64,000 bases of DNA from Anoplolepis gracilipes (lineage: Eukaryota > Arthropoda > Insecta > Hymenoptera > Formicidae): NCBI RefSeq assembly GCF_047496725.1, contig NC_132976.1, positions 3,580,001 to 3,644,000 of the forward strand, given 5' to 3'. Positions within the stretch are counted from its first letter, which is position 1, and each line of letters begins with the position of its first letter. Shown here in pieces: positions 11,701-23,078 of this stretch. The notes under the pieces were generated by a model. The model ran no database searches and had not been told where the DNA came from. It saw only the letters and a program-made list of their open reading frames with translations. The position numbers were made by a program, and so were the translations under genes.

Positions 11701-14700
11701 AGCTTTGCGCAGAACTGCAAAAATATAAATTGTTTTATACCTATCAAAATAATTGTTTGAGAAAATAGATAAATAAATTTCAAACATTTATTTACATTTT
11801 ATTATTAAGATTTATTCGAATTTTTATATAGGAAAATTTCTTTTCTTGAAACTAAGATTTTGTATTTTAATTTCTTCAATTATATTGTATATATAAAATT
11901 TTAAAAATTGTATATAATTATAATTAATTATCGTAATCAACATTTTTATATAATTTTCTAATGTATAATTTTTTTCCTACTCAGATTAAAATCGGGGAAG
12001 AAAATAACAGAAATTAAGAAAAGAGTATTGAAATAAGAACAAAATAGAAACAGCATTCTGGGAGATAAAATTCAGATTTCAATTACGATCAATTTTGATC
12101 GCAGATTTAATCACAAAAATTTATACGATTAAAGGTAATAGAGGAGAGTTATTAAAGGAGTTAAATAAAAGGCGAAATAGCTTCTTTTCCGAGATTAGTT
12201 TCGCCGACAATAATAAGTCATCCGGCGAAAGACATTAAATGCCGCGGCGATACGGATTTAGACCGAATGTTAACGTCCTTCCGTCAGCCCGAAGCAGCTG
12301 AGGCTGAACTTATTTGGCTTGATATACTATTGCAGTTGCATCATCAGATTGTTTATCAGGACCCTTAAGAAATTTCGCAGCTACACGATTAGCACGATTT
12401 CGCGTATATCGTTAAATTTCGCAACGTTAGATGAGAATTTAACTTGTACATTTAGATCCTTTAAATTATTATACGATCCAAATTTACAATACATAGTTTT
12501 TAATACTTTATGGATATCATATTACCTTCCTGTTTTTCGCGCAACTATAGTTTCCCTGCGATCATTTTCACTGCGAATTATTGCAAAATTATTCGGCGAT
12601 AAGCCAAGCGTAACAGTTTATACGAAATATTTTCAAAATGTACATATATATTAATATACGCGATATATTTAATATTTTAATTAATATGCAATATCTAATG
12701 CAAAATATTTTATCTGATTAATATTTATTAATTTAACAAACCATGTATGAAAATATTGTACAAAATGTTTGAAGTAGGACTTTATATATTATGACATCTT
12801 TAAAAAATTTATTTTATTATTTTTGTAATAAAAATGACTAAAAACTACTTCTACTCTACTTTTTTATCATCGTGTCTCAGTCCCATTATTATTAAATATG
12901 AGAAAAATTGCGCCCTGGAGTCTATTTTTGGTATCCTCGAGGAGAATTGTACGGAGCTATATTTGTACATGCAAAGCTCTCTCTCTCTCTCTTTCTTTCT
13001 TAAATTCTATTATAAAACGTTATTCCGTTGAAAAGGGAGAGCTTGATTCACACGCGAGAAGATTCAACGCACATCTCGCCCCAAGAAATTTAGAATTTCT
13101 CTCCCTTCTCGAGCGATACGATACGCAACGACGATCGCAAACAGCTGGAAACAGTCTGTCGTCCATTTTTCTGGCCTTCCAAGCGGTCTGAAGAGTAACT
13201 TTTCGTTCTCTCTCCTTCCTATTTTTATCATTTCGATACACGTGCGTATTCGTAGAATCGATCATCGTCTCCGTGCGCGAGATACTCCCTCGTCTCTGGG
13301 CTGGGAGACCCAGTGCGCTTTTCGGGGATAGAGCTATACATAGACACACTCTCCGCAGCCTGCCCCCGATCGGATTAAAGCGCAAATAAACTCGGGTAAA
13401 GACGCGGCGAAAGCGAAATGAAAATTTATCCGGGCTCGACGTCAATTGGTGTTACACCGATCTAAAGGGTTTCTATTTTCAATCTTTCGAGTATAAATAG
13501 TTCATAACCAACTGTGATATCGCTCTTATCATCTTTGTGCTTTCCTTTATCAGAGGGAACTAAAGATTAGTATACGTATTGTTTATGTAGAATTTCCAGC
13601 CATTAAATGCTACATTTATCGTAATAATAATTTAATTTAAATAAATAATAATTAAAAAATAAAATAATTATTATTATTTAATTAAATAATACATTTAATA
13701 CATTTTCTGGACAATTACATGAATAAATTTGATATATAGATAGATTTATATGTTTGTTTAATACTTTTGGCCAATGTTTTTGTTTGTTTCATGGATCTTG
13801 TTGAAATATATGTTATCTCTTTGTTATATCGGTAACAAGAAATTATTAGTACAATTTTATTTGGGGATTAGCGAACTGTTAAGAATACGTACCGGCAACT
13901 TGTTCCGCTGGCAACTCGTCAGCCTGTGAACATCGCAAGAGATATGATAAAAGATACAAATTATAATTATAATTATAAATTATCACTTATCAAGATACAA
14001 ATTATAATTATAATTATAAATTATCAACAATAAGTATGAAATATACATTTTATAAATATATTTACAGTAAACACTTTTGTCATTCTCATTAATCGAAAGT
14101 ATTATGCACAAGTTGTTAAAGACTCTGAGTAGATTTATATTATACGTTCAATTAAGAATTGATGCAGTTACTTTTAAGAAACATTCGTGCACTGTTAAAA
14201 TTCATTCAACAAATATATTTTTAAAAATTAAACAATTGAATTTATTTTTACTTTTCAAGTTGAAGATTTCAAATATTTTCATCTAGGAAAAACTTCAGAA
14301 GTTTCCGCACGCATGCAATATTTTATAGGGAGAGTAATTGAGATTTTTGGATAATAAAATTATTATAATTACGATTTTTTAATTATAATTATATCTTCGC
14401 AAATCACGTACAAAGTTCGCTTTTAATGATTTTACAATAATTATGTAGTTTATTACAGAAATCATTGCTTTACTTCAAAAGTCTCAATTCCTCTCTCTCT
14501 AATCGACTTTATCAATAATAATTTATTAATCAAAATATACCGCCACTTTAAACATGCTCATCGTAACATGCTTCATATGCCGATCCTACAGAAAGATCTC
14601 TTTCATTCAACAGTTTGTAGGTAAAATATAAATACGTATTATTTTCGAAGATAATGTTAAAGTGGCGGTCGAACTGACTCGCCGTCTGAAGAAACAGTCA

Positions 14701-15143
14701 CGTTTTTCCAAAATCCCGTCCAACATCGCGGTTCCCAAATATTTCTCTCAGCCAAAAGTGGTCGATCGATTAGGATACTTGACGCTCGTATCATTAGATT
14801 ACTACATTAATTAGACTACTTAAAAATCCGACCTACGTGATACATGTTAACGTTACTGAATCACGATGCATAAAAAATAAAACAAAAAGAGGATGCACAA
14901 GCGAGATTTGTAGAGAGAAACAGATTAGAGAAAGTAATTATATCTAAATAGTTAAATATACCCAGACGGTTAGATTAAATTGACGTGCAAATAATTTATT
15001 TTTTTACGATAGAAGATCAGAAAGAGAAAAAGAAAGAGACGGTTAAAAAATACAACAAATACAGTATACAGATAGACAGTACGAGGAAAACGTGTATGTT
15101 TACCAGGGCGACGACTTACAATATCATCGATAGAACATACCAT
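8793..15143 (-). CDS. TpnC: Troponin C, insect muscle type
   Basis: Troponin C is the calcium sensor of the muscle thin filament. Six coding exons on the minus strand, in transcript order, are 15141-15143, 13893-13923, 11571-11714, 11201-11320, 10043-10174 and 8793-8821. They sum to 459 nt, or 152 residues, with phase-consistent GT-AG borders. Four EF-hands are visible. Site I (DRDKSGSIPTDM) and site III (DKEGNGYIPTTC) lack the acidic residue at loop position 12, so they are degenerate. Site II (DADKSGRLEFEE) and site IV (DSDGSGTVDFDE) are complete. This pattern is typical of insect troponin C, and the end FDEFMEMMTGE is the family hallmark. The first exon contributes only the ATG, followed by a strong donor (GTATGT). 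That exon is inferred from phase and from the family habit of splitting after Met. Introns of up to about 2.2 kb are unusually long for this window. Confidence 0.95.
13955..14028. repeat. Short tandem duplication in a troponin C intron
   Basis: Two adjacent copies of a unit of about 41 bp share AGATACAAATTATAATTATA and the following AATTATAAATTATCA. They lie in the intron between the second and third coding exons of troponin C, close to the second exon. The duplication is simple AT-rich sequence with no coding potential. Confidence 0.75.
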
Positions 15144-15620
15144 GATGGCGGCGCGATATGGCTTTTTTTTTTTTTTTTATTATTCTACTTAAAACACCGA
15201 GTGTATTACTGCGGTCTCGGAAATCTCGCCTGACACGTCTGTCTCCGAGGAAATAAAATTCCAAAAGGGGGGAGGTAGAGAATCCCTTTCGCGGGTCGCC
15301 GATTAAACGCACTGTCGCGAGGCGGACTCGACGCCGCGGTAATATTCGAATAGAACGATATAGCGGTTGCGTGCCGGTCGTGCTCCGCACCCCGCGAGCT
15401 CCAGCCAATCGCCGGTCCATGTCTGTTAGGTGGACCACGAAGCCTTCGGGAAGGCGCTTGCGCTATTTCTGGGACGCCGAACGACGTACCAGTCGCGGGG
15501 ATCTTGCGTAGAGGCGGTAGAGGCAGAGGCTTCTCCTCGTCTCGAATTCACCCGCGGGATCCGATAACGATGTTGTGGCGAAGGATGTATTGAAATCTAG
15601 CCATTATGGAAGTATTTTTA
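15144..15620 (-). promoter_or_regulatory. Presumed troponin C promoter and 5' UTR
   Basis: Immediately upstream of the troponin C ATG, GC and CpG content rise sharply (about 15220-15560) compared with the flanking AT-rich DNA. A T run on the plus strand at about 15163-15178 falls within the likely 5' UTR. An AT-rich MEF2-like sequence (TATTTTTA) is present near 15613-15620, which would suit a muscle gene. Promoter identity is inferred from position and composition. The minus-strand open frame across this block overlaps the start codon and looks like chance coding in CpG-rich DNA. Confidence 0.4.
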
Positions 15621-17156
15621 TCCCTGCGTATATAGAAAAAAAATTAATTGATTGATAAGCACAGAAAAATTAATTATTTAATTAATTAATATATAATCTT
15701 GTTAGAAAGATTCGATAATTTTGAATTTCAATATTATAATAGTCACATTCTCAGGAATATAATATTATCTTAATTTTATTATAATAATTTTTTTAGTTTG
15801 AATGTATATATACTATTTGTGCATATATTTTTTTCTCTATTTATGTGAAAATCATTTTCATATAAATAATAATAATAAAAATGTGAATAATAAGAATATT
15901 GATTTTAAATGTCTTTGAACAAGCAGTTTGTGTTACACATGTCGAGAATAAAATAAAAGATACTCTCAAAGCAAGAATAATTTTTTTTTCTGTATATGCG
16001 ATTTTTCTCTCTTCCTTTCGATGGGAATTGAAAGAAAATTATGAGAAATTTAATTTTTAGATTATATCTTTCCGGAAGAAATTTGCAAGGAAAAAGAGTC
16101 GCTCGTTTCGAAGAGTCAAGCTAGTTGAAAAACAGCATTATTAAAAAATAAATCTGATGAAAAATTTTACATCCTTACAATTTTTTTCATTTTAGATGGA
16201 TCCTATCTTATTAATTAAAAAATATTAAGGAAAGTGTCACTATGCAATATGATTAAATTTAATTAAATATGCATCTCTGTCCATTTGTACCCTGTTTTGC
16301 ATCCTGAGCCAAGTAGGTACGTCAATCAAAGAACTTTGACGATTCGCAAAGGAGATTTAAAACCTTGTAAACTTCTTTTTGAGAAATTATTCACGCAAAA
16401 CTAGTAATTATTACGAATACAATTATACAAGTATAAAATTAATGATGATGACTAATATACAATAATATAAACTTAATATACAATAATATAAATAACTAAT
16501 ATACAATAATATAAACAATAATATAACTTTTTTAAAGACATGCTTATAATTTAAATAACGATTTGTAAAAGATTATTTGCATAAAGAGGATGACTTGTAT
16601 AGAGTAAACCGAGAAGCACAGACATGGTTTATAATAAAATAAATTATTGCTATAGATTTTTCTCAACTATTTAATATGAAAACGCAGTATTCTAACGAGT
16701 TTTTATTAGATCGCTTATATTGTATGATTACAACCGTTCTCTCCTGCGAGAGAACGTAGCGGTGTACTGCAGTGGTACGAAAATAGAGAATGAAAATCCT
16801 GCGGTTTAGAGTAAGCGACAGTAAAACGTAGGAGCGTATGGTGCACCGGATAAATCGATGTCAGACTCGCGATTTGGAATCGAGACAAAAACCTTCGCAA
16901 CAATAGAAGCAAAGGTGACGGACAATTCAATAAAAAATAATCGTCTTATGTTGAATCACTTTTTTTGCGAAAACAAAAACATAAACTTCCTTGAAATTTA
17001 ATCTTTATTATTATTGTGACTATAAACTTGTAATCAGAGAATGTAATATTGTATAAAGTATATATATATATATATATATATATTCCATAATTATATATAA
17101 TATTGTTTTCCTTTTGAAAAAAACATTATTTCCTCTTATAATAATAATTATGTGCT

Positions 17157-17362
17157 CGTTTAATTTTAAGTTTTATTTAATAAATACATTGTTTGTACAA
17201 ATAAAATACATTAAAATTAATTATAGCTATACGACTAGCTGTGTAAAGCTAGGCAATTAGTTTGAATGTTTACTAACTGAAAATCACAGAATATATAATT
17301 ACATTTAGCATTAAATTTATAAGGAAATGTGTTATAAGGAAGTGAATGATAAATCGCCTCTC
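17157..17362. repeat. Diverged direct duplication, copy 1
   Basis: This block shares an ordered series of matches with 18738-18966. Both have TTTTATTT-ATAAATA near the start, then ACATTAAAATT, ACTAACTGAAA with a following CACAGA or GACAGA, TAATTACATT, AGCATTAAATTTATA and finally a GATAAATCG. Indels separate the matched blocks. It is an old duplication or two copies of an unnamed repeat family. Confidence 0.6.
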
Positions 17363-18329
17363 TTATGATATTTTTACACTTTATTGCAAAAGTATACGAT
17401 ATATACACACAAGATTATCCGGAATAGAATTTTATTCTACAGTTGTTGTATTACGCCAAAATCATATATAATATACAGTAAAATTCATCATACAAATCCG
17501 ACATTTCTTGGATTTATCAAATATTTGTTGATTTGTTTTAAAATGAGAATGAATAAGAAAATTTATTTCGAAACGGAAGCACGTTTCACAGTATATTTCT
17601 ATTGTATATTTGAAAAAATGCAGAGCAATGCAAATATATTTAAAATTAATTAATTAATATTAAATCTGACACAATCAATATAAAAAAGGAAAGATCTTTA
17701 TATTGACTTCCTACAACTGACAATTTTTCCACTTCCTGAAGAATCTCTATTAGATTGATAAACGTATTTAATAACGTTCATTCCTGTTATATTCCTTTTT
17801 AATCAATTAAAATTAATTAAAGATTAATTAATTGCAAGATATTAAAACTGAGACAATTTTTTTTAAGTATCGTTAGTGTTTGATATTAAAATTCGTGGAA
17901 TTATATTTAATATGGTAAAAAAAAAACGTAAGTGTGCAATAAGATACACATTTCATGTATTTTCGCGAACGTGTGCCAGAGATTTCCGGACACTTTGACA
18001 GAATCAAGATGAGCGATGAGGCATAAAAGAGCGCATGGGACACTTGCCAGTAGAAAATCTCTGCGCGGACAGTGCTCTGCATGAAAACAATAAACAACCG
18101 TTATGTATGTACATGTATACGTATATATTTCGATTTTATATTTCTACGTTTGTATATTTCGCTGCTTAAACGCGTATCTTCCATTCTTGAAGCTTAATTA
18201 ATTTTATTACGTACGAAACATCCCCAAATCCGTTAATCGATTTAAAGATATGCATTATCATTTTGCGATATCATTTTTTTTTTGCCTACTTGAGCTCTTA
18301 AATATTTTTCTAGCAGAAATATTCATTGC

Positions 18330-18435
18330 ATATCTTTGTAATCAAGCCTCGGGAGTTAAAAATCTATTAAAGTTAGTCTGAAATTAATTGAAGAATATAA
18401 TTCTTCTGTTAATTTTTTTAATTTTAATTCCTCGA
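18330..18435. mobile_element. Degraded internal fragment of the 45 kb MITE family
   Basis: Positions about 18330-18435 align with about 45281-45377 inside the intact MITE. Shared words include ATCTTTGTAAT-AAGCCT, GAAATTAATTGAAGAAT and AATTTTTTTAATTT, in the same order and spacing. The terminal inverted repeats found in the intact element are not recognisable here, so this is probably an old, eroded insertion. Confidence 0.55.
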
Positions 18436-18737
18436 GGTATTATAAATAAAGGCAGACTAGGAATTGTAATCCATTATACGTACGATACACAGCTTAACAT
18501 TCGCCAGTTCGCCAACCAGCCGAACGTAAATATATACGCTTCACGGGTATTATTCGTTCTTCGAAATACAAAAACACAATTTGTTTATCTGTTTTGAAAA
18601 CAATCTAATTTAGTGCATTTTAATTTATATTTAGCCACTAAGATTTCATCGGAATGTGTGTACAGAAATGTATGCGACATAGACAGAACAGAATAATCGT
18701 TTCATTTGCAAAGAGTTATAATAGTCATTTAATATAG

Positions 18738-18966
18738 TCGTTTAATTTTGTGTTTTATTTGATAAATAAATTTTTGTGCAAACATTTAAATTAAATTTGA
18801 TTGAAAAACACATTAAAATTGATAAATATCACAGTTACACGATTGACCGTGTAATTATTTGCATTGGATGTATTACTAACTGAAATTGACAGAGAAGTAT
18901 ATCTAATTACATTAAGCATTAAATTTATATGGACATTATAGTGAGAGTGATCGATAAATCGGCGAT
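18738..18966. repeat. Diverged direct duplication, copy 2
   Basis: This is the partner of 17157-17362, about 1.4 kb downstream in the same orientation. The matched words include ACTAACTGAAA, TAATTACATT, AGCATTAAATTTATA and GATAAATCG in the same order. No coding capacity or terminal repeats are visible. Confidence 0.6.
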
Positions 18967-20486
18967 TCGGAACTATTAATGCGAACGCATTTGCGATCTC
19001 CAATTTTATTATAAGATAAACAAACGAACACTCGGTCTTGAACAGCATTCGCATGCGATTGAGATATTTACGCTCTCGACAAGTTGGATCATTTCAGATC
19101 GCTGCTTTATTAGTTTTTGAATTTGGCATCGATAAATCAACCTCTTGGCACACTTATCGTTTTTCGCATCGTATGTTTCCTTCTCGTCATCGTGAAAATC
19201 TCTGATCCGAATAATATATTACTTCCAGTCGTTTCACGTGCGATTTTCATTTATGTTCACGATATAAGTCGAATCTCCTGCTTCAAATATCGCTCAAGTC
19301 TATTATTTTGAAGCTTACGAATGTGACTTATATTTATTATGCATTAATAAAAACATATTCTAATATCTTGAATGTCCTGGAAAATAAAAAAAATAAAAGA
19401 TATAATCGAGGTTGAAAATAGATCTTGTGATTTTGCTAAGAATTTTATCAGCAAAATTGATTTATCCTACTTAATGATGCTGACAAAATTCAAACAGAAA
19501 TCTAAATAAAACGTTTTACTCTTCTTTTTGATTGTTGGATTCCTTGTTAGTCTACCTATAAGCAAAAAATGATTGTAAACTCAATATTTTGAAATATTGA
19601 TTATATGTGCATTTTATAAACGTTCTTATAATATTTTATAAATGTTTTAAAAATGTTATAATATAACATTATCTATTATTTATAAATTGTTTAAGAAATA
19701 TTATTTCTCAAATACTTTTAAAATGTTACTTTAAATATTTATGCAATATGATTATTTAATATTATTTAATGTTTATACAATATAATTATTTCTAACATTG
19801 GATATTAATTCCTTCAATTATTGCTATATGGTGGTGTATTATCTTTTAAGGTTTCGCGTATTCAAATTGTATTACCAACGATGTAAAACCTGCAAAGCGA
19901 AATTCTTACAATCAAAAGTGTAATTGTTCTCATCAATTTAATTTTTGATATAAACTCAAAAATTCTTAATATTAGACTGATTATTAAACTAACAATAAAT
20001 AAGAAATTATTTTATTTAAAATAAAAGACGAATTTTCATATAAATTTAATTTAATTCAAAAACAAAAAATCAGTCAGAATTTTAGCTGGTTAAATTTAGT
20101 TATTTTTTATTTAATCACATATTAAATTATGTATCCTATATTTAGAGAATAAAATATTTTAGGAAATATCCTATTAAGCTTACATCGTTGTAATAATGTT
20201 ATATTAATGTTTTTTTTGATTTATTGAGTTATTATTGATTTATTTTAGAAAAAAAACATTATAATGTTTAAAAAACGTAAATGCAATATTAATTTACTAT
20301 GACATAGCATTTGTTATTTCAACATTATCGAAACCTCTGAATCAAAATATGTTTATAATGATATTGCATAAACATTAAAAACTATATACTTGAAAACGTT
20401 ATTATATTAATGAATAACATTATAATAACATTATAGTAATGATTTTTTTGCTTAGTGGGTATATTGTCAATGTGTTATATCTAGCT

Positions 20487-20555
20487 TAAGATCGAATTTC
20501 AAATTTAGTCTATCGACTTTATTCGATGTTAAATTAAATTTGAAATTCGATCTTA
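20487..20555. repeat. Perfect 21-bp inverted repeat (hairpin)
   Basis: The left arm at 20487-20507 begins TAAGATCGAATTTC. The right arm at 20535-20555 is its exact reverse complement over 21 bases, with a 27-base spacer. The hairpin lies about 260 bp upstream of the small ORF at 20811. No flanking terminal repeats or duplication are evident. It could be a hairpin RNA, a foldback element remnant or chance in AT-rich DNA. Confidence 0.6.
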
Positions 20556-20753
20556 CGTGCAAGTCGAGAGAAATATCGAGATTAATCGAACAATCGCTCC
20601 AGCTGATATCGACTTAGATGACATTTTGTTTACATATATTTATATGTATACTGATATTATTTCCTGTGACAAGAAAGACTTGATTCTCTCTCTCGTTACT
20701 CGAAATATTTTATATATTCGATTGCACGACATATAAACGCACAAGAGAATATC

Positions 20754-20791
<38 letters not shown>

Positions 20792-20810
20792 CCAGATAAT
20801 TCGCGGAAAG

Positions 20811-21047
20811 ATGCCTGGAACTCCGATGGAGCAGGACAATAATGTGTTAGGGAAATTGCAAAGTGAACGATCGCCGGACGAACCGAAGAACGAGTCTGTT
20901 GTGCGTGAAATAACGCAGACCGATCGACTGAATAAGAAGCTGCTCGTCTCGGTTTTGGAACGCATGAAAAAATCAGACGGCCAGTTCGATAAGTTTATGG
21001 AGGACGAGAGAGGAAATTGCGAGTCGCACGACGACAGCGATTTCTAA
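20811..21047 (+). CDS. Small acidic/charged protein of unknown function (78 aa)
   Basis: A single-exon frame starts at an ATG preceded by GGAAAG and ends at TAA. Its codon use looks coding: it is richer in G and C than the surrounding DNA. The product is hydrophilic, with no signal peptide or membrane segment. The centre contains ITQTDRLNKKLLVSVLERMK, which looks like an amphipathic helix, followed by QFDKFMEDE and an acidic C-terminus. I do not recognise the family, although the central helix has the look of a conserved small eukaryotic protein. The next ORF, TIPIN, begins 380 bases downstream on the same strand. A TA microsatellite (about 20758-20788) lies just upstream, within the promoter or 5' UTR. 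Confidence 0.7.
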   Translation: MPGTPMEQDNNVLGKLQSERSPDEPKNESVVREITQTDRLNKKLLVSVLERMKKSDGQFDKFMEDERGNCESHDDSDF

Positions 21048-21428
21048 GACGACACCGGTACACCAAGTAGGTTTTTAACCTCTTTGAAATTTTGATACTC
21101 GTGTCGAAGAATTTATAAATCCAACGTTTTTAGATATTTGTATATAATTTTATATACAAAACACTTCTATGTTGGAAAAAGAAGAAGCTTCTCGCTGATT
21201 CTCCATTTCGCTGATAAAAAAATTATTAAACTTTGCGTTCGAAAATATATTAGTTATTTAAAAAGCATTTAGAATTTCTATACAATGTTATAATTATTAT
21301 ATAATATTATTAGTAATAAGTAATTTTGTGGCATGTAATAATGTAATTATAATTATTTGTCCTTAACGATTACATATTTTTCTAGGAATCCGCATAAGTG
21401 GTGCTTAAATTCAATCAAAAGATACATC
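21048..21428 (+). other. Gap between the small ORF and TIPIN, possible intron
   Basis: The gap contains plausible donors just after the small ORF (GTAGGT at 21067) and a good acceptor (ATTTTTCTAG ending at 21385) 43 bases before the TIPIN ATG. The intervening sequence is AT-rich. It could be an intron in a shared transcript, an intron in the TIPIN 5' UTR, or an ordinary spacer with a promoter. I see nothing else in it. Confidence 0.45.
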
Positions 21429-22394
21429 ATGGCGGATATTCCTGATTATGAAGGTGATGATGATATCGTGGAGTATTATGAAAATAAAGAGTCTGATGAT
21501 GAGCGTGGTAGTCTTGGAGTGATAGGAGAAACAGCAACTTCCGATAATGAAGGAGAAACTGCACGGAGAATTGATCCATCAAAATCTAAAACACATACAG
21601 TTAGAAATCCTATACCCAAATTGAACACAGAACGATTGAAAGATCCCAATGGTATTCACACTATTGAAAAGTATTTCGAGGGTTTCAAGTTCTATGGCAA
21701 AGGACATGAAAAAAAAGATCTTGATAGGATTATGAAAAGATTGGAACATTGGTCCTATCGATTATTTCCAAAGTATCATTTTGATGATTTTCTTACAAGA
21801 GTTGAGCAACTTGGGGCAAAGAAGGATCTGCAGGTGTTTATAAAAAAATATCGATTGGATATGCTCACTTCGGATGATAATAACGATTTAATTATCCATA
21901 GTAACTCGGATAACGAAGAGGATCAACAAGAGAGCGTACCTCTGGATGACTTTGATTTATTGATAACAGAACAAATTGAAAAACAAAAACAAAATAAAGC
22001 GTCTGTGCCTGCAGCTCCAAGCACATCTAATGAGGATGCTTTTGATGAACTTTTGATGCAATCTGATAATGTACGAAATTCACAAATACAAGATACAAGC
22101 ACTGCCAGGGATAAATTGAGCGACGAGGTAAAAGAAAAAATTGAAAGAAACAAGCAGCTGGCTCTTCAAAGAAGACTCCAGAGAGAGAAAGCACGCGAAG
22201 AAGCTAAGAGAACAAAATTGATCGAAAGCACAAATATAGAAACTCTAAATGAAAACAATAATCCTACAGTTTATAACGAGACAGATGCATCTCAGGTCGA
22301 TAGTACGCGAATCAATGAAAATACAAATGAAACAATTGCTGAAAAATTAGAAGAAATACTATCGAATGAGGAGCCAACAACAGACCATGTTTAA
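21429..22394 (+). CDS. Tipin: TIMELESS-interacting protein (Tipin/Swi3 family)
   Basis: Tipin partners Timeless in the nuclear fork protection complex, which stabilises replication forks and supports checkpoint signalling. The coding frame is uninterrupted from the ATG of MADIPDYEGDDDIVEYYE to TAA, giving 321 residues. The N-terminus is acidic. Residues about 60-145 form the Swi3 domain (KLNTERLKDPNGIHTIEKYF, then LEHWSYRLFPKYHFDDFLTR and QVFIKKYRLD). The C-terminal third is acidic and lysine-rich, with a coiled-coil-like ERNKQLALQRRLQREKAREE segment. The frame extends 24 codons upstream of this ATG, but that part crosses a likely splice acceptor and no ATG starts it. The Swi3 domain makes the family assignment firm. 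Its length is similar to other animal Tipins. Confidence 0.94.
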   Translation: MADIPDYEGDDDIVEYYENKESDDERGSLGVIGETATSDNEGETARRIDPSKSKTHTVRNPIPKLNTERLKDPNGIHTIEKYFEGFKFYGKGHEKKDLDRIMKRLEHWSYRLFPKYHFDDFLTRVEQLGAKKDLQVFIKKYRLDMLTSDDNNDLIIHSNSDNEEDQQESVPLDDFDLLITEQIEKQKQNKASVPAAPSTSNEDAFDELLMQSDNVRNSQIQDTSTARDKLSDEVKEKIERNKQLALQRRLQREKAREEAKRTKLIESTNIETLNENNNPTVYNETDASQVDSTRINENTNETIAEKLEEILSNEEPTTDHV

Positions 22395-22639
22395 ACAAAG
22401 CAAAATATATAGTAATATAGAATTTTTTATTATATCCACATATATATATATATACGTATAAGACTAAAATATCGTTTAGAAGTATTTATTATATAACAAA
22501 AATTATCGTTTACCAATAATTATTGTAGAAGTAAAGAAAAATGTAGCTGTTAGAAATGTTTATGCAAAGATACATTTCAAATACTTAATAAATAAAAATT
22601 TAATTTTTATTGAAATTTATGTTTACGTGAGTCACATGA

Positions 22640-23078
22640 TTAATTTCTACGCTTTTGTGTACTAATGTATAACACATTGTTCCCTCTTATAAAGGCATCT
22701 CCATACTTGTCCTTTAATTGTCCATTGACGTATTCCTCTGTCTGTTCAAGCGCTATGTTCATGTAACCATCTATACAAGCTAATACACCTAAATAAATAA
22801 AGTATTTGTTTAGGATATACAGTGATCTAAAAGAAAATTTGAAGATTTATAAAGCATGTCAGATATTAATTAGATGAAGAAAAAAAACATTTTGATTCTG
22901 ACATAAATACAAAAAGATAATTAAAGATAATAATAACTAGATAAATAGTATTCGTATTCTGGTAAAATATAAGAACAAATCATTTACCTCTGTAATCAAC
23001 ACCACTGTTCAATTTTACGACAACAGGTCGTCCATGGATTTGTTGTATAAATTGAGATAACGCTTCCTTCCGACTCAT
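22640..23078 (-). CDS. LSm6: U6 snRNA-associated Sm-like protein LSm6
   Basis: LSm6 is one subunit of the LSm1-7 ring (cytoplasmic mRNA decay) and the LSm2-8 ring (nuclear U6 snRNA binding). Two exons on the minus strand, 22988-23078 and 22640-22788, join in phase to give 79 residues, the usual family length. The protein begins MSRKEALSQFIQQIHGRPVV. The Sm1 motif is visible in VVVKLNSGVDYRGVLACIDG, followed by YMNIALEQTEEY. The Sm2 motif is AFIRGNNVLYIS, and the protein ends in the basic tail TQKRRN. The intron of 199 bp splits the Gly codon of YRG. The gene converges on TIPIN with 245 bp between the stop codons. Confidence 0.96.

Larger units (their letters stand above)
15621..20486. other. 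Gene-poor AT-rich region with diverged duplications
   Basis: I find no supported gene. The stretch holds tandem TAATATACAATAATATAA-like units near 16450-16520, a TA microsatellite at about 17058-17083, a diverged duplicated block (17157-17362 and 18738-18966) and a MITE relic near 18330-18435. The open frames here are short, start inside AT-rich sequence and match no family I recognise. Confidence 0.6.

Noticed and set aside
15124..15438. 104-codon minus-strand frame at the troponin C start
   Set aside because: It contains the troponin C start region in a CpG-rich block, includes a poly-lysine run from the homopolymer and has no domain. The splice-supported troponin C model explains the ATG.
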